Shown here: piece after piece, positions 38,110 through 49,123 of the stretch
How the letters are laid out: the number at the start of each line of letters is the position of its first letter
Numbering within the stretch: position 1 is the first letter of the stretch
DNA from: Isoetes taiwanensis
Taxonomy: Eukaryota; Streptophyta; Lycopodiopsida; Isoetales; Isoetaceae
Direction of reading: 5' to 3'
DNA length: 64,000 nt
Assembly (NCBI GenBank): GCA_021234155.1
Contig: JAJEKV010000004.1
Location: forward strand, 28,359,698-28,423,697
Notes under the pieces: model-generated
Databases searched by the model: none
What the model saw: the letters and a program-made list of their open reading frames with translations, nothing else
Told to the model about the DNA's origin: nothing
Program-made: the position numbers and the translations under genes

Positions 38110-39105
38110 ATGAGCAATTTGATAAAGGCCTGGAACTCTATCTCCCCGAATTTCCAGTTCATCTCTGCAGACAAACTTCATATTGATCAGCCTATTTTTT
38201 GGAACCCTATTCTGGCTGATCTGAATTCTTCTGCTTTGGCCATTAAACACCCTAGGATCTGTAAGAAATGGCATGAAGCGGGGCTTTATTTTATCAGAGA
38301 TCTTTTTTCTGGAGGTAGACTTATTTCTTGGACTTCTCTCAAAAATATCATCAAAGGAACCTCTTCTGATAAAAAGGTCTATGCCTTTATCAAGCCTTTT
38401 ATTTCTAATCCTTCTCCTAACTCTGGTAAAGGAGATTGGACTCTAAGAGGGAAAGATGATTACAAAGTTAAGTATGTTTATAATGCTCTCTCTTTTGATC
38501 CCAATAACAGTAAAGCTATGATTAAATGGGGTATTAATCATGATCAACTTAAGACTCTCTTCCATAATGTCTGGAACTCATTCTGTCCTCCTAAAATTTC
38601 CTACTTTATCTGGCTTATTGCCAATGGCAGCTTGAATAATTTGTATTCATTGTCCAAAAGAAATCCCAACATTCTGCCAAACTGCCCTATGGGATGTAAT
38701 GCAGTAGAGGACATGTATCATATTTTTTATTGTCCTAAGTTAAACAGTTTCTGGAATTGGATTGCAGATAAATTTGGAATTGTGAGACATGGTAATCTTA
38801 TTTCTCTTATCCAGAATAATAATAGCTTTCAAAACACAGTAATATTCATTGCTCTTTGGAACATTTGGAAAGCCAGGAATAATGTCTTGTTTGGGAAGAA
38901 AAAATTCTCTATCTTTTGGATAAAGATGCATTTTCAATTTGATTTTGAAACTATTGCCACTGCTCACAAAAGGAAATATCGGACTAATCATGACAGGAAC
39001 TGGGAGAATTTTGGCGAATTTAAGGGTTACTTAGATTTATTTGCTTCAAATTTGAATGTTGTGGATTCTAATGCCTTTCTCTCTGATGATCCTAGAGTAT
39101 CTTAA
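38110..39105 (+). pseudogene. LINE ORF2 C-terminus with zf-RVT domain
   Basis: 331 open codons without a break. The frame begins inside ORF2 because the element is truncated; similarity to copy 2 reaches back to about 38,030 in another frame. Visible blocks: an N-terminal stretch DLFSGGRLISWTSLKNIIKG, then VKYVYNALSF, then the zinc-binding region: FHNVWNSFCPPKISYFIWLI, LPNCPMGCNAVEDMYHIFYC (Cys-Cys...His-Cys) and FWNWIADKFG. A C-terminal block (VIFIALWNIWKARNNVLFG) ends in a natural TAA. This domain follows the reverse transcriptase in plant LINEs and is thought to bind RNA or DNA during retrotransposition. No endonuclease or polymerase core remains. Confidence 0.88.
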
Positions 39106-39574
39106 TTTCCTTCGTGGCGACGGGGCAAGAAAATTTGATGACAGTTCACCATTCTGCCAAGCTCCAAAAGACAACATCATAAAGAATGACATTGCTTCCT
39201 CCATGGAATCTTATCTCATGAGGAAAGGTCACATGAGATGCCTGAAAGAAAGCGAGGACTTATGGGCTTCAATATTCTGCAGAGAAGTGGTCCAGATCCA
39301 TTGCCTCTGGGTCTTTTTATCAAATCACAATTTCATTCTGACAGAAAGGCAGCTGACCAGATATAGAACTATGTATTACAATCACAGACTGCTGGCTGAT
39401 CTGTATGGATCTCTTCTGATACTCTTGGAGGATAAGGATAAATTCCGGCTATTCTATACACCAATAATTGGGGCCCTAACTATTATTTCTTTGGCTCTAC
39501 TGATCCCTTCAATGCCTACTTCAACTCTGTTTTCTTTTCTGAGCCATAAACACCTTGTTCATTCCCTTTCCTAA
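39106..39574 (+). pseudogene. LINE downstream frame (ORF3-like), copy 1
   Basis: A frame different from ORF2 is open across 39,056-39,574. Its conserved part starts just after the ORF2 stop (RKFDDSSPF) and includes LWASIFCREVVQIHCLWVF, then ERQLTRYRTMYYNHRLLADL and YGSLLILLEDKDKFRLF. The same series occurs after ORF2 in copy 2 (51,170-51,590: RIWAGIF, DRQFARYRQMYYTHRMIAD, YGTLLLLM). Similar protein in DNA-diverged copies argues that the source elements encoded it. About 120-150 residues; no known domain recognised. It may be a separate ORF or a fused tail read after a frameshift. Confidence 0.6.
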
Positions 39575-39896
39575 GCATGCTCCTGCTCTTTTCTAACCCT
39601 GATCTAGGTTTATTTTTGGAAAGGATTATCTGTTTCGTAGGTGCTCATAGTTCAAGGAAAGTTCTATCTCAAGCTAAACGTTTCTTCTCCGATCGATCAT
39701 TTGTATCTCTGATCATTTTGGCTATCTCAGATTATCTCAACTGTGGTTCCTTCTATATGCATGTCATAGAGCTCATAATTCTTATAATATGAGACTCTAA
39801 GCTGGTTATCAATTCTGATTATGTGTTTTTCTATCAAACACATCTATGCTATGGACTTGAGATTTTATAATTAATGATAAAACCGTCCCTTGCTTT

Positions 39897-39897
<1 letters not shown>

Positions 39898-39929
<32 letters not shown>
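39898..39929 (+). repeat. Poly(A) tail of LINE copy 1 (A32)
   Basis: Uninterrupted run of A after ttgctttc and before the target duplication. Confidence 0.95.
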
Positions 39930-39932
<3 letters not shown>

Positions 39933-39940
39933 AAAGCATA
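39930..39940. repeat. Target-site duplication of LINE copy 1, right
   Basis: TCCAAAGCATA, matching 38,000-38,010. Confidence 0.9.
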
Positions 39941-41276
39941 AAGTCCAACTGGATGAAACAAACTGCTACATCATACGATAGAATCAAGCGCGGTGCGCCC
40001 AGACCAAGGCACATGGAGAAACTCCAAGGGCCGCTACTGGCAACCTGCAAAAGAAAGGAACACATAAACCCCACATAATCAATGTGGTGCACGAGAGCAC
40101 ACCAAACTAGGGCTACTGCAAACCACCAACGAAAACTGGAACACGACAACTAGCACAAGGGCTATCACACCACAACGACCACGAGAGTACCATACGCTCA
40201 CACCAGCCCACGGGCCACAGGCCACACCTAAAGACAACCGGACAACGGAAGGAAAATGGACGCCAACACAACTAGGAGAGGGGTGGGGAGGGTGGGAAGA
40301 GAGGGCGACGAAGGGAGAGACGCTCTAAGACGGCTGATGGGGAATCCCAAGAGAGGGCAGGATATAAATACACGAAGGGGGGAGGACACCTCAACTAGCC
40401 TCAAGAAGCGGATTTATCTGCTTATCTCAAAACGCAGATAAATCGTACACATCCTCAACTATGTGAAATTCGAACCGCGTTTGTAGTTAGTTTTGTGGCC
40501 AAAAAACAAAATATCAAATCCTCAAATGAATATCACAATATAAGAAAACCTTCATTTAGTTCCAAAATGTATACCACGGCTTAAGGCACTATATGCAAAT
40601 GTAGAACGAGAGTCACGGAGTGGAGTTGTATGATTGGGCCCATCAGTCGCACCTATTCTCAGAGCCTTTATGGAGCCCATCCTTTTATGTGGGTTGAAGT
40701 CTTGGAACAGGTGCAGAAAGCCTTCTTAGCACGGGTATTGTGGGTGAAGTCCATAATCCCATATCAAATCTTATTGCAGGAGATAGGTTCTTGCCTCTTC
40801 AGAGGGTGGCCCTTGATCGCCTCGTCTCTATAAGGACATTGTTCCACATACTAACTGCCAAATGTCACCCTCTAGATCTATAGCAGTCACAACAAACAAC
40901 ATAATTATTATGTGTGAAAACCATTTGTAAGTATCTCCTATACCAATATGTTAGAAGAAATCGTTAAGTATCAACCAATCTGTCTCATGCCCGATCAATA
41001 ACATCCACTTCCAAGAATGACTTCAAAAGTAAAGACCTTAAAAAGATCAAATCCTACTCATTTCATGACATCATAGTTGCATAGTGCTAAATTTAATATA
41101 GAAGTTACATCCTCCACATTCCACTAAGCAATCAGAAATTCCATGAAATCCAGTTATTTGAACCCCTCTAAAATTAAACAAACGATTTACAAATTCCAAC
41201 TGCAAGCTACCCAAATTTAGAGCCCTAAAAAGCTACAAATGATAGAAATGGAAGCAATGTAGAATGCATGACTTAC
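39941..41276. other. No gene recognised
   Basis: The stretch 39,941-40,450 is richer in G and C (ACC- and AGAGGG-rich words) than the AT-rich DNA after it. No open frame with recognisable similarity or RNA gene was found. Confidence 0.45.
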
Positions 41277-41327
41277 CACTAATGTGTATATGCTCCGAAC
41301 AGTAGCACAAAGCTTGCCATGTGAGAC
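41277..41327 (-). CDS. Possible 51-nt exon of an unrecognised gene
   Basis: On the minus strand ACATGCAG precedes and GTAAGTCA follows a 51-nt block that reads VSHGKLCATVRSIYTLV in phase 0. Both splice borders fit the plant consensus. A decayed copy of this exon and its flanks lies at 41,804-41,855. The block would join in phase to the candidate exon at 43,054-43,197. Short exons are easy to find by chance; the duplication with the same borders is the main support. Confidence 0.35.
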
Positions 41328-41803
41328 CTGCATGTTAGAAGAATACACTTTAGAAACAAAGCAGAATGATAAAGTAAAAAATCTCGCATTCTTTGCAGAC
41401 TACTGGACATTAATGTAGGCTCTGGTCCCACAATGGCCAGCACTTTGAACTTACATGACTCATTCATCTTAATTCAGCAAACTTAAAATGCGAAAATGTG
41501 ACAATAGGTAGACCTGTAATTTATGCATCAGTTTTCTGAAAAAAGCAGTACCCCTAAAGTGGATATATAAAGCGTATCAGTGAATTATGAACTCATGCTT
41601 CTTTCTGTTGCAGAGATATAAGGCTTTCTTCCACATCTAAAAGCATATTCTTTCTTCCATTAATGGACAATAATGCGTAATCAGCACTTTGATAACACAA
41701 CAAATGCCCCTCCAAAATATACAAAGGTTTCAAAACTCCAAGTGCAGCGATTTCAAATTTAGAACCCTAACAAATGGAAGCAACAATATAATGCATGACT
41801 TAC

Positions 41804-41855
41804 CACTAATATGGGTGATGCTTCAATCTATAGCACAAATTTTACTTTATGGGAC
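41804..41855 (-). pseudogene. Decayed duplicate of the 51-nt exon
   Basis: Same borders (ATATGCAG and GTAAGTCA) and similar flanks as 41,277-41,327, with matching surroundings from about 41,720 to 41,885 (aatgcatgacttaccactaa, caaatttagaaccctaa). It is 52 nt long, so the frame is shifted, and it contains stop codons. It is a local duplication about 530 bp from its sister. Confidence 0.5.
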
Positions 41856-41885
41856 CTGCATATTAAAAGAATACACTGAATAGAG

Positions 41886-43053
41886 TAAATAACACATTTT
41901 TAAAGTTGCGAACATTTTGCATGTGAGATCAGAGCTCCAAGCAACCTGATCCAAGAAAGAGAGCGTACTATTAAATCTTAACATATTAATAAAGGCCATA
42001 AAAGTCAAGTAATGGCAACGTTTTATCTAGTTTTCATGAATATCCATGTGGGCATGCTAGAGGATAATCACACTCTCGCAGGAATGAAAATGCCAAGCTC
42101 GGGCCACTCATTTGCCTTGGTGTGGGAACTACTTTGATTCTAGCAGCACTACAGGCCTGACATGTGGAACAAAACTTGCACTTATTCAAATTTAATAGAT
42201 ATATTTCAAGGATGTCATGATAAGACTTTATATATTTTTCACTTTTATTGACTTTTATAACTTGTCCTATTTAATTTTAGATTAAAAATATGATGGTTAC
42301 TAAAGTATAAAACTGTTTTCTAAACTAATCTTCACTTTAATCTATTTAGAAATAATTTTTCATCTAAGATAAAATATATATGATTAAAATGCTATTTTTT
42401 CAAAACATTTAAAGAAAGTGTTAAATTTAAATTAATTAAAAAATTACGTTTATATTTTAATAAATAAATAGCTTATTATTGATTAAGTTTTAATATATTT
42501 TATGTCATCAATAATAGATTATTCAGTAGTTATTATTAAAACTAAAACATTAACTTTATCATTTAATTAATTTCAATCTAAATTTTTCTAAAGTGTTTCT
42601 AAAAATGTAAAAATTTGTAACTTATAAAATTCTTATCATAGCTTTAAGTCACTGAAATTTGAAATTTTATATTCTTCAGATGTTTAATTCTAAATAGATT
42701 CAAGTAAATTAGTTAGAAAGCAATTTTATGCTTAAATAACTATTAAGATTTTAATTTAAAGATAAAGTTATATAATTAAAACTTATAAAAATTATAACAA
42801 TCAAGAAGAATTAAACAATACATATATTTTGAAGTGCTATCTATTGAATCTAAATAAGTCCAAGTTTTGTCTAATATATTAGGAAGACTGATCATTCAAG
42901 AGAGATTGGAGAATGAAAACGAAATCTATGTATTGTGCAATGGCTCTAGAAAACAACATCTTAATTGAAACCCCAATGCTAGTGAACGGCTCCAGCAAGT
43001 TTAGGATTAGATCTGGCAAATAATGAAAGTAATGAAGAGAAGAAAAGACTTAC
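41886..43053. other. AT-rich DNA, no gene recognised
   Basis: From about 42,180 to 42,880 the sequence is extremely AT-rich with short homopolymers and no open frame of note, as in a plant intron or intergenic spacer. Confidence 0.6.
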
Positions 43054-43197
43054 CTTAAGAGAAATGCAGAATTGGCTTTGCATCATTGACTTTACAAAGC
43101 CTATTTCATATTCCTGATCGATTCTTGTTCCAGCACCTTTCTGGTCAGCCTGCTTTCCTAGATGTCGAAATCTGCGTATTTTTTGTTGCTGTGGACG
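43054..43197 (-). CDS. Possible 48-codon internal exon, unrecognised
   Basis: The minus strand reads an open, phase-0 block between a TTGCAGTAG acceptor and a CTTAAG|GTAAGT donor. The peptide starts RPQQQKIRRFRHLG, continues GAGTRIDQEYEIGF and ends KSMMQSQFCISLK; it looks like an ordinary globular or coiled segment. A neighbouring acceptor 3 bp away would add an in-frame stop, so the downstream AG was chosen. It may belong with the blocks at 44,133-44,237 and 41,277-41,327. No family recognised. Confidence 0.35.
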
Positions 43198-44132
43198 CTA
43201 CTGCAATAATGGTGCAAGGAAGAGCATCCCCAAGTCCATCAATAGAATGCTAAGCTCTTAACTTGATTGCAGGCTAGTTCCTGTAAAGCAACGAGCTGAG
43301 AGCATATTAAAATTTGCATTCACTACCAGCCGGCGTTCCGCAAAAGGAATAGGGAACCAAAGAGATTACTATAGACTTTTCTGACATTTTTGCCACATAA
43401 GTTTACCATTAAATAACTCATATAGTGCCAAACTCAAATACATAAGTTCTTGTATTATCAAAATTTGTGCATGTAAATATGACCTAAATAATGATTGTTA
43501 AACAGCTCAAAGTGTTATAATTTAAGCCTAGGCTTTTATGTCCAAAAAATCAAAGCCTTGGAGTAAGTGTCAGTCCAAAGATGGGTCTATCTTAGATATT
43601 ATGTTGACCTATGCAATTTCACTTGCTACGTTACAATTGAAGTTTGAACTTACAGGAAATAAAGCCTTGTATTATTAAGTTTAAAGCCAAATTATGCACT
43701 AGCCAATGGTAACAAATTAACGTGAATAAAATCCAAATTACAACAATATCCATAGTTGCGCTCATTTGCATATCACTTGCATTTAGCATTGTGAACCATT
43801 ATGGAGTACTACTACTTTACATCACCATCATTAAAGAGCTTACTCTTTTAATCTATCTATCAGTTGTAATACTAAGGAAAATAGTGAGCAAAAGAACATG
43901 TAGTAAATGAATTTTACACGTGAGACTATATGTAGCTCCAAGAAAAGACATATGAAAGGCATATTAATACCAATGACAATATTCATAGTCAGGATGGACT
44001 TACTAGTTCAGCAATGACAAAACCTGTGTGACTTCTAATTTTTGATTTATGCAATTAGAAGTTGCAAATTCCTATGAGAAGCATAAGAAACAACATAAGA
44101 CAAAACAAAACATAAGATAAAATTTTATTTAC

Positions 44133-44237
44133 CTTCGACTAGATGTCCTTTCGTTTAGAACTTTCTTCAAGGGGCTTCCTCAGAAGATCTCTTGAGCGGG
44201 ATGTGCTTTTATGTCTTCTCTTCTCATCCATATTATA
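44133..44237 (-). CDS. Possible exon encoding an Arg/Ser/Lys-rich peptide
   Basis: On the minus strand ATTATGCAG precedes and TCGAAG|GTAAAT follows this block. Within it an ATG at 44,231 opens 30 codons (MDEKRRHKSTSRSRDLLRKP, then LEESSKRKDI) before a TAG at 44,139-44,141. The SR-like composition resembles N-terminal regions of nuclear RNA-processing proteins, but the stop comes before the donor, so it is either a short upstream ORF, a 3' end, or a broken exon. Confidence 0.3.
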
Positions 44238-44679
44238 CTGCATAATTAATACCTTCAATATTATTCACTCACACACAAAGCTACAAGCTTCATTCAATAT
44301 AGATATACCTTTACATACATGACATTATTAGCAAATCAAATATGGAACAAACATGAATATAATGGCAAATTAACTATAACTATGGGCACTTAGCAAGGGC
44401 AGAAAAATTTAAAAGTTCATAGAAGTGCTCATAAGATAGATTCTATTTAGTGTGAAAAATTTAAAGCATAAATCAGTTCCGGACTTCTTGATCATGTCTA
44501 GAGCCAACAGCATCAATGTTTTCACTGTAGACAATGTTGGTGCAAATGTCAATTTTCGCTTGCTTATTCCTCAAGAACCATTACACATGCTAATGAACCA
44601 TTTGTTTAATGAAACATTTAATCCAATGTTTTTTTCTAAGGCGACTTTGATAGCAAATAGACATGAGACGAATCACTTT
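44238..44679. other. Unrecognised DNA up to the LINE insertion point
   Basis: An 88-codon plus-strand frame (44,452-44,718) crosses the LINE boundary at 44,696, so its last codons belong to the LINE and it is not an intact gene. Its interior (DNVGANVNFRLLIPQEP) is not recognised. Confidence 0.4.
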
Positions 44680-44695
44680 CACACATATCAATATT
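44680..44695. repeat. Target-site duplication of LINE copy 2, left
   Basis: CACACATATCAATATT, identical to 52,179-52,194, the latter emerging directly from the CA microsatellite. Confidence 0.9.
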
Positions 44696-44906
44696 GGGGT
44701 CTTTACAGGAAAGTCTGAAAAATGTCGAAGCGCGTATTTTCTTGGATATTTTGTCTTTTCCCACTTTTTCTGTTCGAAATACTTTCTTGCTAAAACTTGC
44801 CTGAAATTTTGAATTCGACCTGCTCTGATCCTCAATTTTCAGAAATTTGATTGCTAGCCTGGTAGAGGCTAACATTACATATAAATCCCGACTGCAAAAG
44901 CTTCAA

Positions 44907-45159
44907 ATGGATACAAAAATCTTTGCAATTCTGATTGATGGCAAAAGATGAACTTGTGGTTTTCTCTCCGGTCAATTCAACGACTCTGAGATAATCTCGT
45001 CACTCAACAAATCTTCCCAGAAGAGCTGTTCTCACCTGAGTTCTCAATTGAGTCGAGTAGTAAAGATTTTGAAACACAAATCATAGAATCTTGGTTAGAG
45101 GAATTTGTTGGAGACAAAAATTGTCCGATTTCTGGCATTTTTTTGAGTTCATTGTGATT
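44907..45159 (+). pseudogene. LINE ORF0 remnant (copy 2)
   Basis: From the ATG at 44,907 the frame reads MDTKIFAILIDGKR, a TGA (44,949-44,951), TCGFLSGQFNDSEIISSLN, then a frameshift near 45,000-45,011 into FPEELFSPEF and QIIESWLEEFVGDKN, ending near 45,158. The same series is intact in copy 3 at 62,199-62,450 (FTILIQGERLTCGWLEG, RFFPEELF, LLESWLGEFVGGEN). The frame lies upstream of ORF1. It is about 80-85 codons long, with no recognised domain and a conserved Trp/Leu-rich end. Confidence 0.6.
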
Positions 45160-45374
45160 GGTGTGAGCATCACATCTTTGTGAAGGTATTCTCTTCTTAA
45201 TTCTTATGGATAGATCAAGCATTATCACAATTTGTGAGGTACTCAAGCCCAATTAATCTAGAATCGCTGGTTTTTTCTCTATCTTTTTCCTTTCCTCCAT
45301 TTTCTTCTTTCTTTTCGTCCTTCCCCTGCTCTGTTTTTGTAAATTTTCCCCTTTGTTGATTTCATCTGAGCTTT

Positions 45375-46383
45375 ATGATGGTCAATTCAACGGGTCAATT
45401 TGCCCTAAATCCTAAGACTTTGCCCTTCCTTCATTGTTTTCTGGCGCTTCAAGAAGCTGATCGGTCTGCTCTTCTCTCTGATTTGGGAAAAATTGAGTCT
45501 AAGATCTCGAGTTTCATCCCCTTTGGTGATCTTTCTCTGCCTCTATCTGATCACACTCCAAATTGGGACAATTATACCAAAGATCCAAGTATCTATGGGA
45601 TCACCCCTACTGTTGATCCTGCCACAGAGATTCTGGAGCCTTATGGTACACCTAGACCTTCGGACGCGGCTTGGGACGACATCCTTCAACATGAACAACC
45701 ATAAATGCCTACCAAACTTGCCACAATCCATGGTATTATCTGAATTCTCCTATGGTTTTTGAGAAAATGGAATCTCTTTCAAATTATGTTGTTATTCTGA
45801 AACTTGATAAAACAGGCATTAGCATTGCTAATTTATGGTCTCATCTTCTCTCATTACAAAAAGGCATGTCTATTAATGCTGTCTATTGGCTCAGTTACCC
45901 TTACATCATGGTTGAGTGTGGCAATCATAGATCAACAAATTATTTGCTCCACAGTGGTACTCTGGTTTATGAAAACTTCCATCTTTATTTCATTAAATGG
46001 AACCCGAAATTATCCATTGCTGATCTAAATAAATTTTGTGTAGCTCTACATCTCTATATGGACTTAGCCCTATCTATTGGAATGAGGATTCTTTCAAATC
46101 CCTCTTCAATTCCATTGGTACCTATATTTCCACTGTCTATGCTCCTTATAAACCTCCAGTAGCCTATATTCAATTGGATATATCCAAAGAAATTTCTGCA
46201 AATATTCCTTTCACTGATTGTTTTGGCCAAAAAGCTTCTCTGGATCTAAAATGGACTGGTATACCTCCAAATTGTTCTAAATGCAGTTCTAGACATTTTT
46301 GGTATGCAGATTGCAATGCAGAATTGATTGACAGTTCAATGAGAGACAAAGATACCCAAAGAATTGCCTGGCAGAATCTCTAA
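45375..46383 (+). pseudogene. LINE ORF1 N-terminal and central part with zinc knuckle
   Basis: Three overlapping frames show a single ancestral protein broken by frameshifts and stops. 45,375-45,704 includes FLALQEADRSALLSDLG and IPFGDLSLPLSD. 45,752-46,060 includes LWSHLLSLQKG, YPYIMVECGN and NYLLHSGTLVYENFHLYFIKW. 46,036-46,383 includes VAYIQLDISK and a Cys/His cluster CSKCSSRHFWYADC. The central part resembles the DUF4283-like region common in plant LINE and gag-like proteins, and the cluster is a CCHC-type knuckle with altered spacing. ORF1 is expected to coat the LINE RNA. Copy 3 has the matching series at 62,750-63,560. Confidence 0.8.
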
Positions 46384-46433
46384 AAATAATATTATCAATG
46401 ACAAGCCTCCAGTAAGCACATGAATGAGAGTTA

Positions 46434-47850
46434 ATGGAAGCACAAAAAGAATTGCAAAAAAAAGAATGGAAAGAGAGCAACAGCTCTTCTACCACAATTC
46501 AACTATCTGATGCTCAAAGATATAAATTAAAAGGTAAAGCTAAGATTGGCTATGATAAAGACCATACCTTAGACCTCCATTCTACTCTTTCACAGATTGC
46601 TCAAGATTCAAAGTCTCTAACTTTGAATAGAATTTTGATTTTGGCTTCAAAGCCCCAAAATATTAGGCATTTTGGAATCAACCAAAGGGACGAGAGATTC
46701 ATTAACTAAGGAAATTCAAGACAAATATACTCTGAAAATTAGGGAGCCACAAGCTAACAAAGTTAACCAGGTTATCAGATCAACAGAGATCAACAGCAAA
46801 TACTCTATAAGAAATGATGTGGACCTGACCTTGGCTACCCCAACATTAATTCAAAATGCCAAGCAAGATTCTTCTCAGCAGCACAAAACTCACCTTTCTA
46901 GAACTTCAAAGGTATCAACAAAAAGGGATAAAGTAGCATCATCCTCTGAGGATGATGAAGAGGTAATTTTTTGCTCCAATCAATTTGCCGTTCTTGCTGA
47001 CAAATCTGCAGACTAAATGGATTACTTGCATTCTGAAAATGAAACTCTTGCCCTACCTTTACCCCCCTCAAATAATTTGCCTTCCTCGCTCCCCCCTCAT
47101 AAAGCCAAGAAAACCATTGCTCTCAGTTTCATTGATTTAATTGACTTATCCTCCCCCGACTGCTCTGATAACCCTTCTCATTGTTGCCCTTCCATTTCTT
47201 TAGTGGTTGCTCAACAATTGGAATCTATTGATTTTAATATGAAAAAAAGGAGATAATCTTTGGAATAGTGATTCAAGAAAAGGAGGCAGTTACAGTTGGC
47301 ATTGACAAAGGATAGATGAATATGAAAAACCATGTGGAACACTCTCAACAGCCTCATGAGATTGATTATGTACTAGAGCCCCCAGAAGATACTATAAATC
47401 TCAACAACCTCAAGGAAGCTATCTGACAGGCAAGTGTTCAATCCTATAACAAATAATATAAGCTCCAATTCTAATATTTCTGTATCTGCTGATAAGGATT
47501 TCATTGCTTCCCCTACTAATAAACTTTTTGAGTTTATTCCTGTTGGCCTTTTATCTGAAAGTGAAAATGATTCTGGAAAAGAAAATAGTAATCAAGTAAG
47601 GGAAAATAATTGGGACCATGAATATTACTTAAATTCCTATAATCCAGCTGGAAATATCAACTCAAATAGGAAAAAATCTAAAGGGAAGAAGAAAACTATC
47701 ATCTCTGCCTCTACAAATGCTCCTGCTAGCACACTCGAAGTAAAAATAAAAAGGAAAGGAGAGGAAAGAAATCTAGAGCTATTTAACCTTTCTCTGCCTT
47801 GTTTATCTGACTTCTTTTCCATCAATGAAGATCATTTCTTGGAACTTTAG
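46434..47850 (+). pseudogene. LINE ORF1 C-terminal part, Lys/Ser-rich
   Basis: Successive frames (46,434-46,709, 46,672-47,016, 47,017-47,256 and 47,434-47,850) encode hydrophilic, Lys-, Ser- and Asn-rich sequence such as KKKTIISASTNAPASTLEV, the usual character of a LINE ORF1 tail. The last frame stops at 47,848-47,850, overlapping the ORF2 start at 47,825 by 26 bp in another frame. This suggests that ORF1 and ORF2 overlapped in the source element. Confidence 0.65.
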
Positions 47851-48470
47851 AGGCATCAAAGGAGCCTTGAAAAGAAGAAGAAGAGTGATTTCTCAGCTCA
47901 AAACCTACAATGCTATATTATCCTTTTGCAAGAGCTTTAACTTCAAAAGTTTGAATGTGATAATCTAGGTGATTAGATAATCCTTGATAGCTCTTCTATT
48001 TGGATAGAAGCTTGTGGAATCTCAGGTGGCATTTGTATGATCTGGAAGAATGTTATGGGTCAAGATTTTTATAACAGCCCAAGTAGAATGTGGCAAGCTA
48101 CTATCTTCAACTTGCATGACAAGAGATTTGGCATTATTAATATCTATGCTTCTATTAATCCCAAAGGCGGGGAGGTTCTACGGTTGGACACGAACAATTA
48201 GATTAAAAATCAAACCATCAATGATTGGATCATTGCTGGGGATTTTAATAATACTCCAAATTGGGATAAAAAATCAGGGAACAAGATTAATATGTCAAAG
48301 CTAGAAAATGGCATGATTGATGATAATTGTCTCATTCATATACCATCCTCTAGTTCTAAATATTCTTGGTCTAATAAGAGAAAAGGGGAAGCTAGGGTAT
48401 ATTGTGCTTGATAGATTCTATCCTAATGCCCTTGCGATTCTAATATCGGGACAATGCCTATGTGATTAGT
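47825..48470 (+). pseudogene. LINE ORF2 AP endonuclease domain, broken
   Basis: Starts MKIISWNFRGIKGALKRRRR, the typical N-terminus of L1 endonucleases (SWN..G). After stops and frameshifts it continues with SGGICMIWKN, FGIINIYASINP, WIIAGDFNNTP (catalytic GDFN, 48,226-48,258) and KYSWSNKRKGEARV. This domain nicks the target DNA. Several in-frame stops occur between these blocks. Confidence 0.85.
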
Positions 48471-49123
48471 GATGAATCTACTTCAATCTCGACCACCAGC
48501 CTCAATTCCTTTGTACCAACCATCAAACTTCCATTGTTAGAGCTGGTAACATTCCTTATAAATTCAATACCGACCTTCTTAACTATGTTACCTTTTGTGA
48601 TCATTTTAGAGCTTTCTATTCTAGTCGCCTCCTAACTCTATGAAGGTCTCTACTCCAACATTAAGAATTCAAAAGCCTGGATAAAAGCTTGGTCTAATAA
48701 AATTCAAAGAGTTAAGCAGGAAGAGAAGAATATTCTTCTTCATCAGATAAGGGATATTAGAATGGCTCTTCAAAATGATCCTTTGAGTCCTATTCTTCAT
48801 CTTAAAAGGAGGATATTGAGAGAAAAATAAAACTCATTGAGGAGATTGAGGCTAAGGTCTTTGCTATTAGATGTAAAATTAAATACACCAATAATATGGA
48901 TTTTGGATGCACAAATTTTTTCTTTGAGTTGCCAAGTCGAGACAAATTAAAAATTCTATCACTAAAGTCAAAGATGATTTGAGAAACACTCTTAATAAGC
49001 ACGCTAAAATTTCAAGCTTCTTTTCCTCGGTTACTCTAACCTTTATGCGGTGACCTTCCTAAGGATATCTACGAGACCACAAAGGTGATAATTTTAAGAA
49101 GATAATTGATCTAATTATTTCAA

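Larger units (their letters stand above)
38011..39929 (+). mobile_element. 5'-truncated L1-type LINE (copy 1)
   Basis: 1,919 bp ending in a run of 32 A (39,898-39,929) and flanked by an 11-bp target duplication, so both ends are defined. It retains only the C-terminal part of ORF2 and a downstream frame, as expected of incomplete target-primed reverse transcription. Its protein and 3' end resemble LINE copy 2 at 44,696-52,100: both 3' UTRs contain aattaatga... shortly before a terminal ttcaaaa. At the DNA level the two copies are well diverged. Confidence 0.93.
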
